NCBI RefSeq assembly: GCF_008367235.1 | Contig: NZ_VTZS01000004.1 | Coordinates: forward strand, 1 to 64,000 | DNA from: Pareuzebyella sediminis | GTDB lineage: Bacteria; Bacteroidota; Bacteroidia; Flavobacteriales; Flavobacteriaceae | Length of the DNA: 64,000 bases | Direction of reading: 5' to 3' | Part shown: in pieces, positions 15,705-23,513 of the stretch | How positions within the stretch are numbered: position 1 is the stretch's first letter | Layout: each line of letters opens with the position of its first letter | Program-made: the position numbers and the translations under genes | Notes under the pieces: generated by a model | Database searches by the model: none | The model's input: the letters and a program-made list of their open reading frames with translations, nothing else | Told to the model about the DNA's origin: nothing

Positions 15705-16625
15705 TTATTCAATTGGAATATAAAAATCAACTATGAATTTATTTTCAGGATGCTCCCTGTAATCATTGTGATATATTTCAAATGGATTTTCATTACTCTT
15801 TTTATATCCGTTTTCATTCATCCAAATAAAGAGACTTGTCCAAGATTTCTCAAATTCGATAGGCTTGATTTCAAAATGTCCGACAATACATCTTCCTCCT
15901 CTAATGGTCAGTTTGTTAACCTCTCCCTCCGTTTCAAAAGGTTCATTTGTTGTCAAAAATATGCTCATACGAACTTTATCAGGTGCCGTGACTTTAAAAC
16001 TGTCGTAAAAGACTCTTCCCATTTTAGCTTCTGAATTGTTTAGTAAGCCTTTTGGTATGGCCCACTTTGTAAGCTTTTCAAAAGCGTTTTCAATTCCGTT
16101 TACTCCAACGTGTGTTACTCCCGCAAGATTCAATTCAGGTGTTTCCTTAATTTCAATTTTTGCATTCATTTCTATCCATTTCTTTAGTTTATTAATGATG
16201 CAAATGTATTTTTCGGGGTTAGGATATTCTTGTCCGTTCTTGCTTTTAAGTTGACGAATCTTGCTATGTCTATTCGGGTTTTCCTTGATAAATCTTGTTG
16301 GACTTATTCCAAAGTACTTTTTAAAAGTTCTTGAATATGAAGAATTATCACTAAATCCATATGTATGGGCTATTTCTGTTGTCGTGATGTTTTTATGCAG
16401 TAAATCCAAAGCTGATTTTTCAATTCTTCGCCTTGTCACATATTCATTTAGCGTTTCTTCAGTAACAAATTTGAAAACTCTATGAAAATGAAATGGAGAG
16501 AAAAAAGCAATTTTCGAAACGGTGTCCAATGACAAATCCGATTCCAAGTTTTTGTCAATGAATTCAAAAACCCGGTTAATTCGATTTTTGTAATCGGTCT
16601 CTATTTCTTTATCCAATATTTTCAT
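15705..16625 (-). CDS. AraC family regulator with C-terminal GyrI-like effector domain
   Basis: The N-terminal 110 residues form the double helix-turn-helix of AraC/XylS proteins (LSLDTVSKIAFFSPFHFHRVF and TEIAHTYGFSDNSSYSRTFKKYFGISPTRF). Residues about 150-306 form a GyrI-like/AraC effector-binding domain (MNAKIEIKETPELNLAGVTHVG, GGRCIVGHFEIKP, EIYHNDYREHPENKFIVDFYIPI). This domain order is that of Rob/SoxS-like or small-molecule-sensing regulators, which often control drug or stress responses. The gene is the first one in the second array, just downstream of the leader-like element at 16641-16703. Confidence 0.9.
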   Translation of the reverse strand: MKILDKEIETDYKNRINRVFEFIDKNLESDLSLDTVSKIAFFSPFHFHRVFKFVTEETLNEYVTRRRIEKSALDLLHKNITTTEIAHTYGFSDNSSYSRTFKKYFGISPTRFIKENPNRHSKIRQLKSKNGQEYPNPEKYICIINKLKKWIEMNAKIEIKETPELNLAGVTHVGVNGIENAFEKLTKWAIPKGLLNNSEAKMGRVFYDSFKVTAPDKVRMSIFLTTNEPFETEGEVNKLTIRGGRCIVGHFEIKPIEFEKSWTSLFIWMNENGYKKSNENPFEIYHNDYREHPENKFIVDFYIPIE

Positions 16626-16640
16626 TTGTGATCAAATGCG

Positions 16641-16703
16641 GAACAACCTAGATATATGATCATTGATGCTTATCCATTAGCTCCCTAAGATACTATAAAA
16701 CCC
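16641..16703 (-). repeat. Leader-like half-site element shared with 4591-4651
   Basis: On the minus strand it reads GGGTTTTATAGTATCTTAGG ... GCATCAATGATCATATATCTAGGTTGTTC. The alignment with 4591-4651 is nearly continuous over 60 bases, including the invariant ATCAATGATCATAT block. It ends 16 bases upstream of the AraC-type gene. As at 4.6 kb, it is at the upstream end of a minus-strand array and just beyond the end of a core minus-strand gene (here the alginate lyase). Confidence 0.5.
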
Positions 16704-16744
16704 TTAAACCCTTACGGGATGGGCTTAGTGGATGCCAAGGGGGA

Positions 16745-16771
16745 ATAAAAAAAGGGCTTGGTCCCACAGCC
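16745..16771 (-). terminator. Probable intrinsic terminator of the alginate lyase gene
   Basis: On the minus strand a short GC-rich stem (GGCTGTGG, GA, CCAAGCC) is followed by CTTTTTTTATT. It lies about 105 bases past the lyase stop codon. The stem has one or two unpaired bases. Confidence 0.5.
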
Positions 16772-16877
16772 TTGGTGCACCCCAAAATGGCAGTGGTTCC
16801 CTACGGTTTGGCCGGGTGGGCCATCACAAACGAGCGGGCCGAACCCTCTGGAATTACAACAACAATAAAAGCACGAT

Positions 16878-18062
16878 TCAGAGGTCGGCAGTAGCGAGCC
16901 AAATCAAAGGATTTCGAATGGGTACGTTTCTTTTAACCTCGAAGATGTCATAAAAATGGGACTCCTTTTTCCAAAGGTCAAAGTAATCGGGCTTGTGCAA
17001 TGCTATGGCCCCGAACAGCATGGACGGATGTGCCACGGGCCATTGCTCCCAATACATCACATCGGGGGCTAGGGGCCATTTGTTTTTATGTTCAATGAAG
17101 GGTGCCATAAACTCCAATCCGAGTGCAATGGATTTATTAGTGTCGGTGGTGTACGCCCAAAGGTCGTGCGAGGTATCGGAAAGTATCCAACAATTCATAA
17201 CCATCGCATCAAGGTTGAAGAGCGAATAGCCATAGGGTTTGGTGCGCTCCAGTTCAAGAGGAAAGCTTCCGTCATCGGCCATTTGATTCGGCAAAAGGTT
17301 GTTTTTATAGTTCTCCCTACACAACGAAAGAATACGGTCGTTCTTTGTAAAAACGGCGTATAGTCCCACTTGCATGTTCCAGCATGTGCCATGGTTATTG
17401 GGGTGAACCATCTCGTCTTTACCATACGGGTGGGTGGTGAGCCACGTTAGAAATTCGGAAAACCATTTTCTATAGCCCGCCATGCTTTCGCCATCGATCA
17501 AGCCATAGTGCTCCAAAACGATCAACGATTGCACCACCTCCATAAAGTGTATTCCGTCTATGATGCCTATGCCCCTACCGGAATGCCTTCCCTTTATGGC
17601 CTGGGCATACAGCAAATGAGGGTTCATTCGGGTACGTTCATCCAGAAACCAAGCATTACAGTGGTTCAATACCGCCTCTGCATAGAGGGGGTCTTTCGAT
17701 ATTAGATAGGCGGAAGTAAGAGTGCCCACGATCTCGCTAAAGCGAAGTAAGGCTTCCCGATGTGCCGTAAAATTATTCGGATTGGTCAACCCATCCCGAC
17801 GCACATAAGGACCCTCGAGATCAGTGGAATCCGGCCACCAATAATCCCCCTCCGAGTAAAAATCATGAAGGCCTCCGGAACTACGCGCACAAGAGTAGGA
17901 GGTAACGGTCTTGGGCACTTCGTCCACCCATGTGTGGGCCATCGACAGCACGGAATCCTGTAAAATCGCATAGACTTGGGTTTTAGGATCATTTTCCGTG
18001 CTAGAGCAGGCCAAAATCATGCAGCCCACTATTAGTAGAATCGTACCTCGTATCGTTTTCAT
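16878..18062 (-). CDS. Alginate lyase family lipoprotein
   Basis: The start at 18062 (MKTIRGTILLIVGCMILAC) gives a lipoprotein signal with a cysteine at residue 19 and removes the overlap with the VIT1 gene that the longer open frame would cause. The mature protein is mainly helical and matches the alginate_lyase (PF05426) family: an early YSCARSSGGLHDFYSEGDYWW segment, and the signature HPNNHGTCWNMQVGLYAVF, with the conserved Asn-Asn-His-Gly of the (alpha/alpha)-barrel lyases. It should cleave uronic-acid polysaccharide by beta-elimination at the cell surface or in the periplasm. There is no SusC/SusD pair, epimerase or permease beside it, so this is an isolated gene. The exact lyase family and substrate (alginate or another uronate) are open. 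Confidence 0.8.
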   Translation of the reverse strand: MKTIRGTILLIVGCMILACSSTENDPKTQVYAILQDSVLSMAHTWVDEVPKTVTSYSCARSSGGLHDFYSEGDYWWPDSTDLEGPYVRRDGLTNPNNFTAHREALLRFSEIVGTLTSAYLISKDPLYAEAVLNHCNAWFLDERTRMNPHLLYAQAIKGRHSGRGIGIIDGIHFMEVVQSLIVLEHYGLIDGESMAGYRKWFSEFLTWLTTHPYGKDEMVHPNNHGTCWNMQVGLYAVFTKNDRILSLCRENYKNNLLPNQMADDGSFPLELERTKPYGYSLFNLDAMVMNCWILSDTSHDLWAYTTDTNKSIALGLEFMAPFIEHKNKWPLAPDVMYWEQWPVAHPSMLFGAIALHKPDYFDLWKKESHFYDIFEVKRNVPIRNPLIWLATADL

Positions 18063-18148
18063 GGGATGTCGTTGAAATTTCATTTTCAGCACTGGGCGAT
18101 GACGGTGCCATGACCCAAGGCCCGCTATCCTTCTTTTAGCATAAATCC

Positions 18149-18856
18149 TTATACTTGAACACCGAAGAGATAGCCCACCAAGGCCGAAAGCCCCATGGCG
18201 ATGGTACCCCAAACCGTAATTCTAAGGATGGCTTTCTTAATACTTGACCCTCCGGTTTTTGCCGCCGTGGCACCTAAAATCATTAGAAAAATGATCGTTG
18301 ACGCATACAGCCAATATTCCATTTGGGGTATGGGGGCAAAAAGAATCACCGCTAGGGGCAAAACGCCACCCACCAAAAAGGAAGCACCGGACGCCAATGC
18401 GGCCTGAATGGGATTGGCCTTGGTTATTTCATTGATACCCAGTTCATCCCGTATGTGGGTGCCCAAAGCATCTGCTTCGGTCAGTTCTTGGGCCACCAGC
18501 ATTGCCGTTTCACTTTTCAACCCTCGTTGCTCATAGATTTGCGCCAAGATGTGCAACTCTTCTTCCGGCATTTCCAGCAGTTCCTTTTTTTCTCGCTCGA
18601 TATCCGCTTTCTCCGTATCGGTTTGTGAACTTACCGACACATACTCTCCGGCGGCCATCGATAAGGCACCTGCCACGAGTCCGGCCACTGTAGCCAACAC
18701 AACCGGTTCCCGTGTGGCACTGGCCGCGGCCACCCCGATCGCCAGACTCGATACGGAAATAATACCATCATTGGCTCCCAAAACAGCGGCCCGTAGCCAA
18801 TTGCTTCGGTGAATATAATGGCTATCCATATAATTATCGAGGGTCACTTTTTTCAT
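18149..18856 (-). CDS. VIT1/CCC1-family iron or manganese transporter
   Basis: The 235-aa membrane protein carries the family hallmarks GANDGIISVSSLAIGVAAA in the first helix and AGALSMAAGEYVSVSSQTDTE in the second, then a charged cytoplasmic helix-rich domain (residues about 80-150, EKKELLEMPEEELHILAQIYEQRG) that in plant VIT1 binds metal, then three more helices. It moves Fe2+ or Mn2+ out of the cytosol in exchange for protons. The gene lies about 85 bases upstream of the alginate lyase start and faces the SRPBCC gene across a divergent region. Confidence 0.9.
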   Translation of the reverse strand: MKKVTLDNYMDSHYIHRSNWLRAAVLGANDGIISVSSLAIGVAAASATREPVVLATVAGLVAGALSMAAGEYVSVSSQTDTEKADIEREKKELLEMPEEELHILAQIYEQRGLKSETAMLVAQELTEADALGTHIRDELGINEITKANPIQAALASGASFLVGGVLPLAVILFAPIPQMEYWLYASTIIFLMILGATAAKTGGSSIKKAILRITVWGTIAMGLSALVGYLFGVQV

Positions 18857-19025
18857 TTTGTACCAGTCATTTTGAAATCACCATAAAATTACCAAATAGT
18901 TTTGAACTAAAATTGGACCGACAAATCGCTATTTATCTAATACATTTTGAGTACCTGGCATTCTTATATTAAATACCTGTCCTATTTCCATTTTCTTATT
19001 TGACATTATAGAAACAGCACACAAA

Positions 19026-19514
19026 ATGGGCAAAGCAGTTCTGAGAATGGAAAAGGGAGCGACTATTATTGCTTCCGTAACAGAGATTAACGCATCAAAA
19101 GAAAAGGTTTGGGAGGTACTAAGTCCTATTGGTGACATTGAAAAATTCCACCCCCTAGTTAAAAAATCACATGCTATTTCCACTGTAAAAAGTGGAATGG
19201 GTGCAAAACGGCATTGTGAGTTGCTGCCAATGGGTCAAATGGTGGAAGAGGTTGTGCAATGGGATGAGGGCAGTTCGTTTATTTTGCAAGTGATCGGAGG
19301 AAAAATGCTTCCTCCCTACCGTTTTATGGAAGGAAAGGTCGATTTAATTGAAATTGGAAAAAAAACTAAAGTTACGTTCTCATTTTCATACCAGTTGAAA
19401 TACGGAATTCTTGGAAGATTGATGAATGCTTTATTGATCAGACCGCAGTTTAAGAAAGCACCTCCCCAATATGTAGCAGGGTTGAAAGAGTATGTAGAGA
19501 AACTCGACCGTTAA
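19026..19514 (+). CDS. SRPBCC family protein (START/Bet v1-like fold)
   Basis: The 162-aa protein fits the polyketide cyclase/SRPBCC family: an early beta-strand with ASVTEINASKEKVWEVLSPIGDIEKFHPLV, the middle MGAKRHCELLPMGQMVEEVVQWDEG and a long C-terminal helix (KKAPPQYVAGLKEYVEKL). These helix-grip folds bind hydrophobic small molecules. The ATG at 19047 (MEKGATII) is an alternative start. The gene converges with the sigma factor gene and overlaps its stop by four bases. Nothing in the context says which ligand it binds. Confidence 0.75.
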   Translation: MGKAVLRMEKGATIIASVTEINASKEKVWEVLSPIGDIEKFHPLVKKSHAISTVKSGMGAKRHCELLPMGQMVEEVVQWDEGSSFILQVIGGKMLPPYRFMEGKVDLIEIGKKTKVTFSFSYQLKYGILGRLMNALLIRPQFKKAPPQYVAGLKEYVEKLDR

Positions 19515-20740
19515 TTTTGCAGTTTGCGTCTGATCAGGGCTTTTTCGGCCGGTATTTTTGATATTCGAAGAGCAGTTTCAAAAAAAGGGACTGCTTTTTC
19601 ATGATGTTGCAATTGTGTATAGAAAAGACCAATTGAGGTGAAGTAATGTACATTATGTTGTAGTTCGGGTTCATTTTTTAACGCTAGGAGATCGGATAGC
19701 GCTTCTTCTCGGTTTATCCCATAAAATTTAGCAATGATTTTGTTGAAGGTAATGATGATACTGGGGTTTAATTTTTCAAGAATTACGTACTGTTGGTAAA
19801 TGCTTTCCCAATTGGTTGATTCAAAACTATCGGCCAAACAGTGTTCTGCTGCTATTCCTGCTTGTAAGTGGTAGCTACTAACCTCATTACTTTTAGTAGA
19901 TTGAAGTAATTGGTTCATTCCTTTAGCGATTAGTTCTTTACTCCACAATTTCCTGTTTTGCGCGGCAAGGATAACAATTGCCCCTTTTTCATCCATTCTA
20001 CTTTCGAAACGGGCAACACAAAAATACATTAAAGCCAATAATGCTTTGGCTTGTTGCGAGTTGGGAAAAGAAGCTATCACCTCCTCTAACAAACGGATGG
20101 ATTCAAAACATAGATCCATTCTGATTATTTTCTCACTATGGGAAGAGTAGTACCCTTCGTTAAATAATAAGTAAAGGGTATAAAAAACACCTTCCAACCT
20201 TTTTTGCAGCGCACCATCCTTGGGAATTTGATAGGCAATCGTACCGTCTCTAAACTTCTGTTTAGCTCTGTAAAGCCTCTTGTTGATGGTAGATTCGTTC
20301 GTCAATAAAGCGTTTGCAATTTCACTTACCGTAAACCCACATAAGGTTTTCAATGCCAGTGAAATTTGAGACTCCTTGGGCAACGTAGGGTGGCAACATG
20401 TGAAGATCATCCTCAGGGTACTGTCCTTCTCCACAGAACTACCTGTACTGGATAAAGATTTGCCTATTAGGTTCGGAGCTATTTTAGATTGAAAATTTTG
20501 GTGTCGCTTTAAGAAATTAATGGTTTTCTTTTTGGCAACATCCATCAACCAACCTTCCGGATTATCAGGAATAGATCGTACACTCCATTTTTCCAAGGCT
20601 TCAATTAACGTATCTTGTACGATATCTTCAGCGATCTCTACCTCTTTCAATCCAAAATAGCGCACTAATATAGCCACGATTTTGGCGTGATTATGCCTAA
20701 AAAAATGTTCGGTCAATTGATTTGGAGAAGCTTTATTCAT
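19511..20740 (-). CDS. ECF42-group RNA polymerase sigma factor with C-terminal TPR-like extension
   Basis: The 409-aa protein has sigma region 2 (about residues 10-80, VEIAEDIVQDTLIEALEKW, PEGWLMDVAKKKTINFLKR), a region 4 helix-turn-helix (about 120-170, CGFTVSEIANALLTNESTINKRLYRAKQKFR) and a long helical, TPR-like C-terminus (DUF6596 and repeats). That layout is the ECF42 group, whose long C-terminus replaces an anti-sigma factor. ECF42 genes typically lie beside a DGPF/YCII protein, which is exactly what is found here at 20733-21062. The start codon overlaps the stop of that gene by eight bases, so translation is coupled. The regulon is unknown, although in some bacteria it includes the YCII genes themselves. 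Confidence 0.9.
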   Translation of the reverse strand: MNKASPNQLTEHFFRHNHAKIVAILVRYFGLKEVEIAEDIVQDTLIEALEKWSVRSIPDNPEGWLMDVAKKKTINFLKRHQNFQSKIAPNLIGKSLSSTGSSVEKDSTLRMIFTCCHPTLPKESQISLALKTLCGFTVSEIANALLTNESTINKRLYRAKQKFRDGTIAYQIPKDGALQKRLEGVFYTLYLLFNEGYYSSHSEKIIRMDLCFESIRLLEEVIASFPNSQQAKALLALMYFCVARFESRMDEKGAIVILAAQNRKLWSKELIAKGMNQLLQSTKSNEVSSYHLQAGIAAEHCLADSFESTNWESIYQQYVILEKLNPSIIITFNKIIAKFYGINREEALSDLLALKNEPELQHNVHYFTSIGLFYTQLQHHEKAVPFFETALRISKIPAEKALIRRKLQN

Positions 20741-21062
20741 GAGCGATCATTGGTCTCACATACATTTCAAAATAATCTAGGAGTGGAGATGAGTTGGAAA
20801 TTTCAACGGCTTCATCCAGATTGCTCGCTTTTATAATTATAAAACCTGCAATAATTTCTTTAGCTTCCAAAAAAGGACCATCCGTAGCTATTTCATCCTT
20901 TTTAGTGAGGTGGGCCCCTCGTCTTTCTAAACGATTATCCGTAACATAATGGTCATGAATCGTTGTCACCCATATTCTATAAGCTTCTAATCGCTTTTGA
21001 AGCTCTTCGGGTGAATAGTCCAATTCTTTTTTCCCTTTCAAAAGAATCAAGTATTGTTTCAT
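20733..21062 (-). CDS. YCII/DGPF family protein, partner of the ECF42 sigma factor
   Basis: The 109-aa protein has the ferredoxin-like YCII fold: MKQYLILLKGKKELDYSPEE at the N-terminus, the signature ATDGPFLEAKEIIAGFIIIKA at about residues 67-87 (the DGPF motif), and NLDEAVEISNSSPLLDYFEMYVRP at the end. It is the first gene of a two-gene operon with the sigma factor. DGPF proteins have a putative active site around the conserved Asp/His, but their reaction is unknown; the steady pairing with ECF42 suggests sensing or output of that sigma factor. Confidence 0.9.
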   Translation of the reverse strand: MKQYLILLKGKKELDYSPEELQKRLEAYRIWVTTIHDHYVTDNRLERRGAHLTKKDEIATDGPFLEAKEIIAGFIIIKASNLDEAVEISNSSPLLDYFEMYVRPMIAHE

Positions 21063-21297
21063 TACTATACTTTTTTCAAAACTGGTTTAAGAAATTAATA
21101 CCCATGAATAGGGTCGGTACTTGTTTCATTTAATTAGCGGAATACCGGTATATAAACAAGGAAATTTGCTCATGGCAACAAATGTTTTTCTACCAATATA
21201 CGGTGTTTTTATAACGGCCGGAGGGAAGACCTGATTTAAACGTTTTGCTTGCTCCCCTTGTAACCCAACAAAGCAAGATATAAATACTTTTGATACA

Positions 21298-21615
21298 TCA
21301 TAGTTCGTTTTTTAGTACGCCGAGCGCTCTTTTTGTGAGAGGCTCCCATTGCTCTTTACCCGTAAAAGGAACTTCGAACCAACCGTGTAAGGCCCCCCGA
21401 TTTTTGAACGGATTAAATACTTGTATATCTATACCAAGACTGTCCGGGTCAAACTCTTTTCCCAGCTTGAATACCATTCGTTTCTTTCGGGAGAAAAAGG
21501 CAAATACTTTTCCTTGATAGGTGATAGCTTCGGAACGCATCATTTTTCCGGTTCTAATTTCTGGGGATGTTAAGCAGAATCGTTCCCTAATTTCGTTGAA
21601 ATATTGTTCTTCCAT
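21298..21615 (-). CDS. Small TfoX/Sxy N-terminal-like protein
   Basis: The 105-aa protein reads as a compact alpha/beta domain: an N-terminal helix (EEQYFNEIRERFCL), then GKMMRSEAITYQGKVFAFFSRKKRMVFKLG, a middle loop and a C-terminal WEPLTKRALGVL helix. The order and the GK(M/F)MxSxAIxYxGKVFAFF block resemble the TfoX N-terminal family, which occurs widely as a stand-alone domain without a proven function. It is not evidence for competence control here. The gene is monocistronic, with the repeat at 21676-21764 upstream. Confidence 0.55.
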   Translation of the reverse strand: MEEQYFNEIRERFCLTSPEIRTGKMMRSEAITYQGKVFAFFSRKKRMVFKLGKEFDPDSLGIDIQVFNPFKNRGALHGWFEVPFTGKEQWEPLTKRALGVLKNEL

Positions 21616-22033
21616 ATTGTCTTTTTATAGATGTCAATTGAAAGTTTCAAATTAGGACCGTGGGCATTCTGCCCGTGGCCAACGACCTGCTTCATGCCGT
21701 TAGGTGATTGCTATGGAAATATAGTAAAAATCGTCAACTATAAAGTGGCTATCTGTCTTTCCATAAGATCCACTTTATAGTTCTCCGGCCGCAGTGCGCT
21801 GCGCGACACCGGCCTAAGATTTTACGGTATTTGGAGTATAAATTATGGGGTCCAATGGGTTTTCGGAGCGTGAGAAAGCCTCCGATTACCAAAGTGCGAG
21901 GAAGGCACCGTCGCGCGCTTGCAGCTACGCCCCAACGGAACATCCCTCGTATTTTCAGAAGGTCTGTACCGCACTTGATTCAGTAGGGGCAGGAACCATC
22001 CATTACCTGGCGCCCCGATGGTACTTTTGGTTT
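21616..22033. other. Intergenic region with two repeat remnants
   Basis: No gene is supported. The right part, 21919-21986, aligns with 22736-22805 (TTGCAGCTACGCCCCAACGG against TTGGCAGCTACACCCCGACC, then TACCGCACTTGATTCAGTA against TGCCGCACTTGGCTCAGCA), which is the first part of the decayed remnant described at 22804. The left part holds the repeat at 21676-21764. Confidence 0.5.
21676..21764. repeat. Upstream repeat, copy 2 (pair with 12057-12145)
   Basis: The stretch around TGGCCAACGACCTG, CTATGGAAATATAG and TATCTGTCT matches the copy upstream of the bestrophin gene along its whole length. It begins about 60 bases upstream of the TfoX-like start codon. A shared regulatory or mobile origin is possible, but nothing distinguishes these. 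Confidence 0.5.
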
Positions 22034-22648
22034 CTATAGATCGAAGGTTAATTTGATTCCTTCCGTAACCATTCCGGTTCCGATGATGGCAAGAATGAGT
22101 CCCATTAATTTGCCGATGACCGAAATCAGGTTAGTGCCCACTTTTTCTACTATTTTTTCACTAAAAGCAAAGGCCAGATACGTTAGAAAAATAAGTAACG
22201 CAAAAATGGCAATGACGATTCCGATATGTACAAAATCGGCATGGGTAACACTGTTCATCGCGGTTACAATAGTTCCGGGTCCCGCTAATATAGGAATCGC
22301 CAATGGGGAAATAGCCAGGTTATTGGGATTACTTTCTTCGTTGTTCCGATGTATTTTGGACTTTCGGGACATCAGCATTTCAAAACCCACATAAAAGATC
22401 AGAATGCCCCCTGTTATTTTGAAGGCCGGAATGGTCAGCCCAAAGAGCTGAAATATATATTTCCCCGCAATAACAAAAACGAGCACGATCAAAAAAGCGG
22501 TCAAGGTACCGGTGCGGGCAATTTGCTTTTTGCTTTCTTGCGTTTCGCCCTCTACAAGGCCCAAAAAAATGGGGGTATTGGCAATGGGATTCATAATGGC
22601 AAAGAAGCCCATGAATACGGTCAGCGCATACGTAACTAGGTTTTCCAT
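22034..22648 (-). CDS. MarC family integral membrane protein
   Basis: The 204-aa protein has six hydrophobic helices and the MarC family signatures: MGFFAIMNPIANTPIFLGLV near the N-terminus and LAIPILAGPGTIVTAM in the centre, with the twofold NP/GPG repeat of the family. MarC/UPF0056 proteins were once linked to multiple antibiotic resistance, which was not upheld, so the transported substrate is unknown. The reading frame is complete and monocistronic. A copy of the local remnant repeat lies directly beyond its stop codon. Confidence 0.9.
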   Translation of the reverse strand: MENLVTYALTVFMGFFAIMNPIANTPIFLGLVEGETQESKKQIARTGTLTAFLIVLVFVIAGKYIFQLFGLTIPAFKITGGILIFYVGFEMLMSRKSKIHRNNEESNPNNLAISPLAIPILAGPGTIVTAMNSVTHADFVHIGIVIAIFALLIFLTYLAFAFSEKIVEKVGTNLISVIGKLMGLILAIIGTGMVTEGIKLTFDL

Positions 22649-22803
22649 GGGGTTAATCTACAAAATAGTACGGTTATTTCGATGAGGTCCACGTCGTTCG
22701 GGCGTATAAAGCCACCTCATAAGACACCACTTACCTTGGCAGCTACACCCCGACCGAAATGTATCCGGATGTTCAGAACGTCGGTGCCGCACTTGGCTCA
22801 GCA

Positions 22804-22915
22804 ATGCGATGCAAGGTACATCAAAACAAAAAAAAGGGAGGTAAGCAAAAGGGAAATAGTAACGAAATTTAGAGCACCGGACCAGGACTTTTTATTACGG
22901 CCATTGTTGTACGTT
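22804..22915 (+). pseudogene. Decayed remnant of a small membrane-protein gene, copy B
   Basis: Read in the plus frame from the ATG at 22804, this gives CKVHQNKKKGGKQKGNSNEI, then a stop codon at 22870-22872, then STGPGLFI. It parallels 23398-23513, where the same frame is open (KVHQNKKRG ... NSNKIWSTGLGLFIGG). Several differences fall at third codon positions (ACT/ACC, GGG/GGA, ATA/ATT), and a TGG codon has become TAG, so the homology reflects a former coding sequence. Upstream homology continues left to about 22684. The remnant ends at the 3' end of the next minus-strand gene. Confidence 0.6.
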
Positions 22916-22921
22916 CGTTTT

Positions 22922-23344
22922 TTATAGTTCGTTCTTTTTCAATCCATAGTTTTTACTTAAAAAAAGAAAAGCAAATCCTAAAATCACTCCGATGGTTCCA
23001 AATAGCGCATCAGAGGTGTCGGGCGTATTCAAAAATGGAAGTAGAAACTCAATAATCAGGTTTACCGATACGATACCTATTCCTATGATAGTTATGTTTT
23101 TTACTGTCAAACCAAACATGATACCTACGTATCCAATAGAGATGTATAGGATAAAGGAAAGTGAAAAATTTGAGATATGACTATAAAAATCAGGCATTAC
23201 CTCTAGAAATGAACCTATTCTGATAGGTTCAACGTTTCTTCCGAAGAATAATATCAGGCTGACCAACACTAGCAATGGATAACTTAATGCCGTCCAAATT
23301 TTTGGAACGTAGGTTAACGATTTAAATAGTTTGTCTACTTCCAT
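22922..23344 (-). CDS. Hypothetical integral membrane protein, 140 aa
   Basis: I do not recognise this protein. It has four strongly hydrophobic segments (about residues 18-36, 55-75, 78-100 and 112-130) separated by short loops, and a DALFGT sequence between helices three and four that recalls VanZ-like proteins, but the match is too weak to name. It lies between two decayed copies of the same remnant (22804-22915 and 23398-23513), so the gene was probably inserted or copied together with one of them. The base composition is AT-rich, like the accessory genes to its right. The start codon ATG at 23344 is clear. Confidence 0.65.
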   Translation of the reverse strand: MEVDKLFKSLTYVPKIWTALSYPLLVLVSLILFFGRNVEPIRIGSFLEVMPDFYSHISNFSLSFILYISIGYVGIMFGLTVKNITIIGIGIVSVNLIIEFLLPFLNTPDTSDALFGTIGVILGFAFLFLSKNYGLKKNEL

Positions 23345-23397
23345 CTATCTATTCCTTGACTACGTAGAATTTCTTAAGTGCCGTACTTGGTTTAGCT

Positions 23398-23513
23398 ATG
23401 CAGAACAAGGTACATCAAAACAAAAAAAGGGGGAGGGGAGAGCTAAATGAAAATAGCAATAAGATTTGGAGCACTGGACTAGGGCTTTTTATAGGAGGCA
23501 TTATTGGCACTAG
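23398..23513 (+). pseudogene. Remnant of a small glycine-rich membrane-protein gene, copy C
   Basis: From the ATG at 23398 the frame reads a lysine-rich start (KVHQNKKRGRG), NSNKIWSTGLGLFIGGIIG and then a hydrophobic run, which would be a short cytoplasmic tail followed by a membrane helix. The frame runs on into the antisense of the next gene until 23601, so the true end has been lost. This is the better preserved copy; copy B at 22804 carries a stop. It ends at the 3' end of the minus-strand membrane gene that starts the next block. Confidence 0.5.

Noticed and set aside
18929-19183. Minus-strand open frame of 84 codons
   Set aside because: It lies mostly antisense to the SRPBCC gene and shows no protein-like composition.
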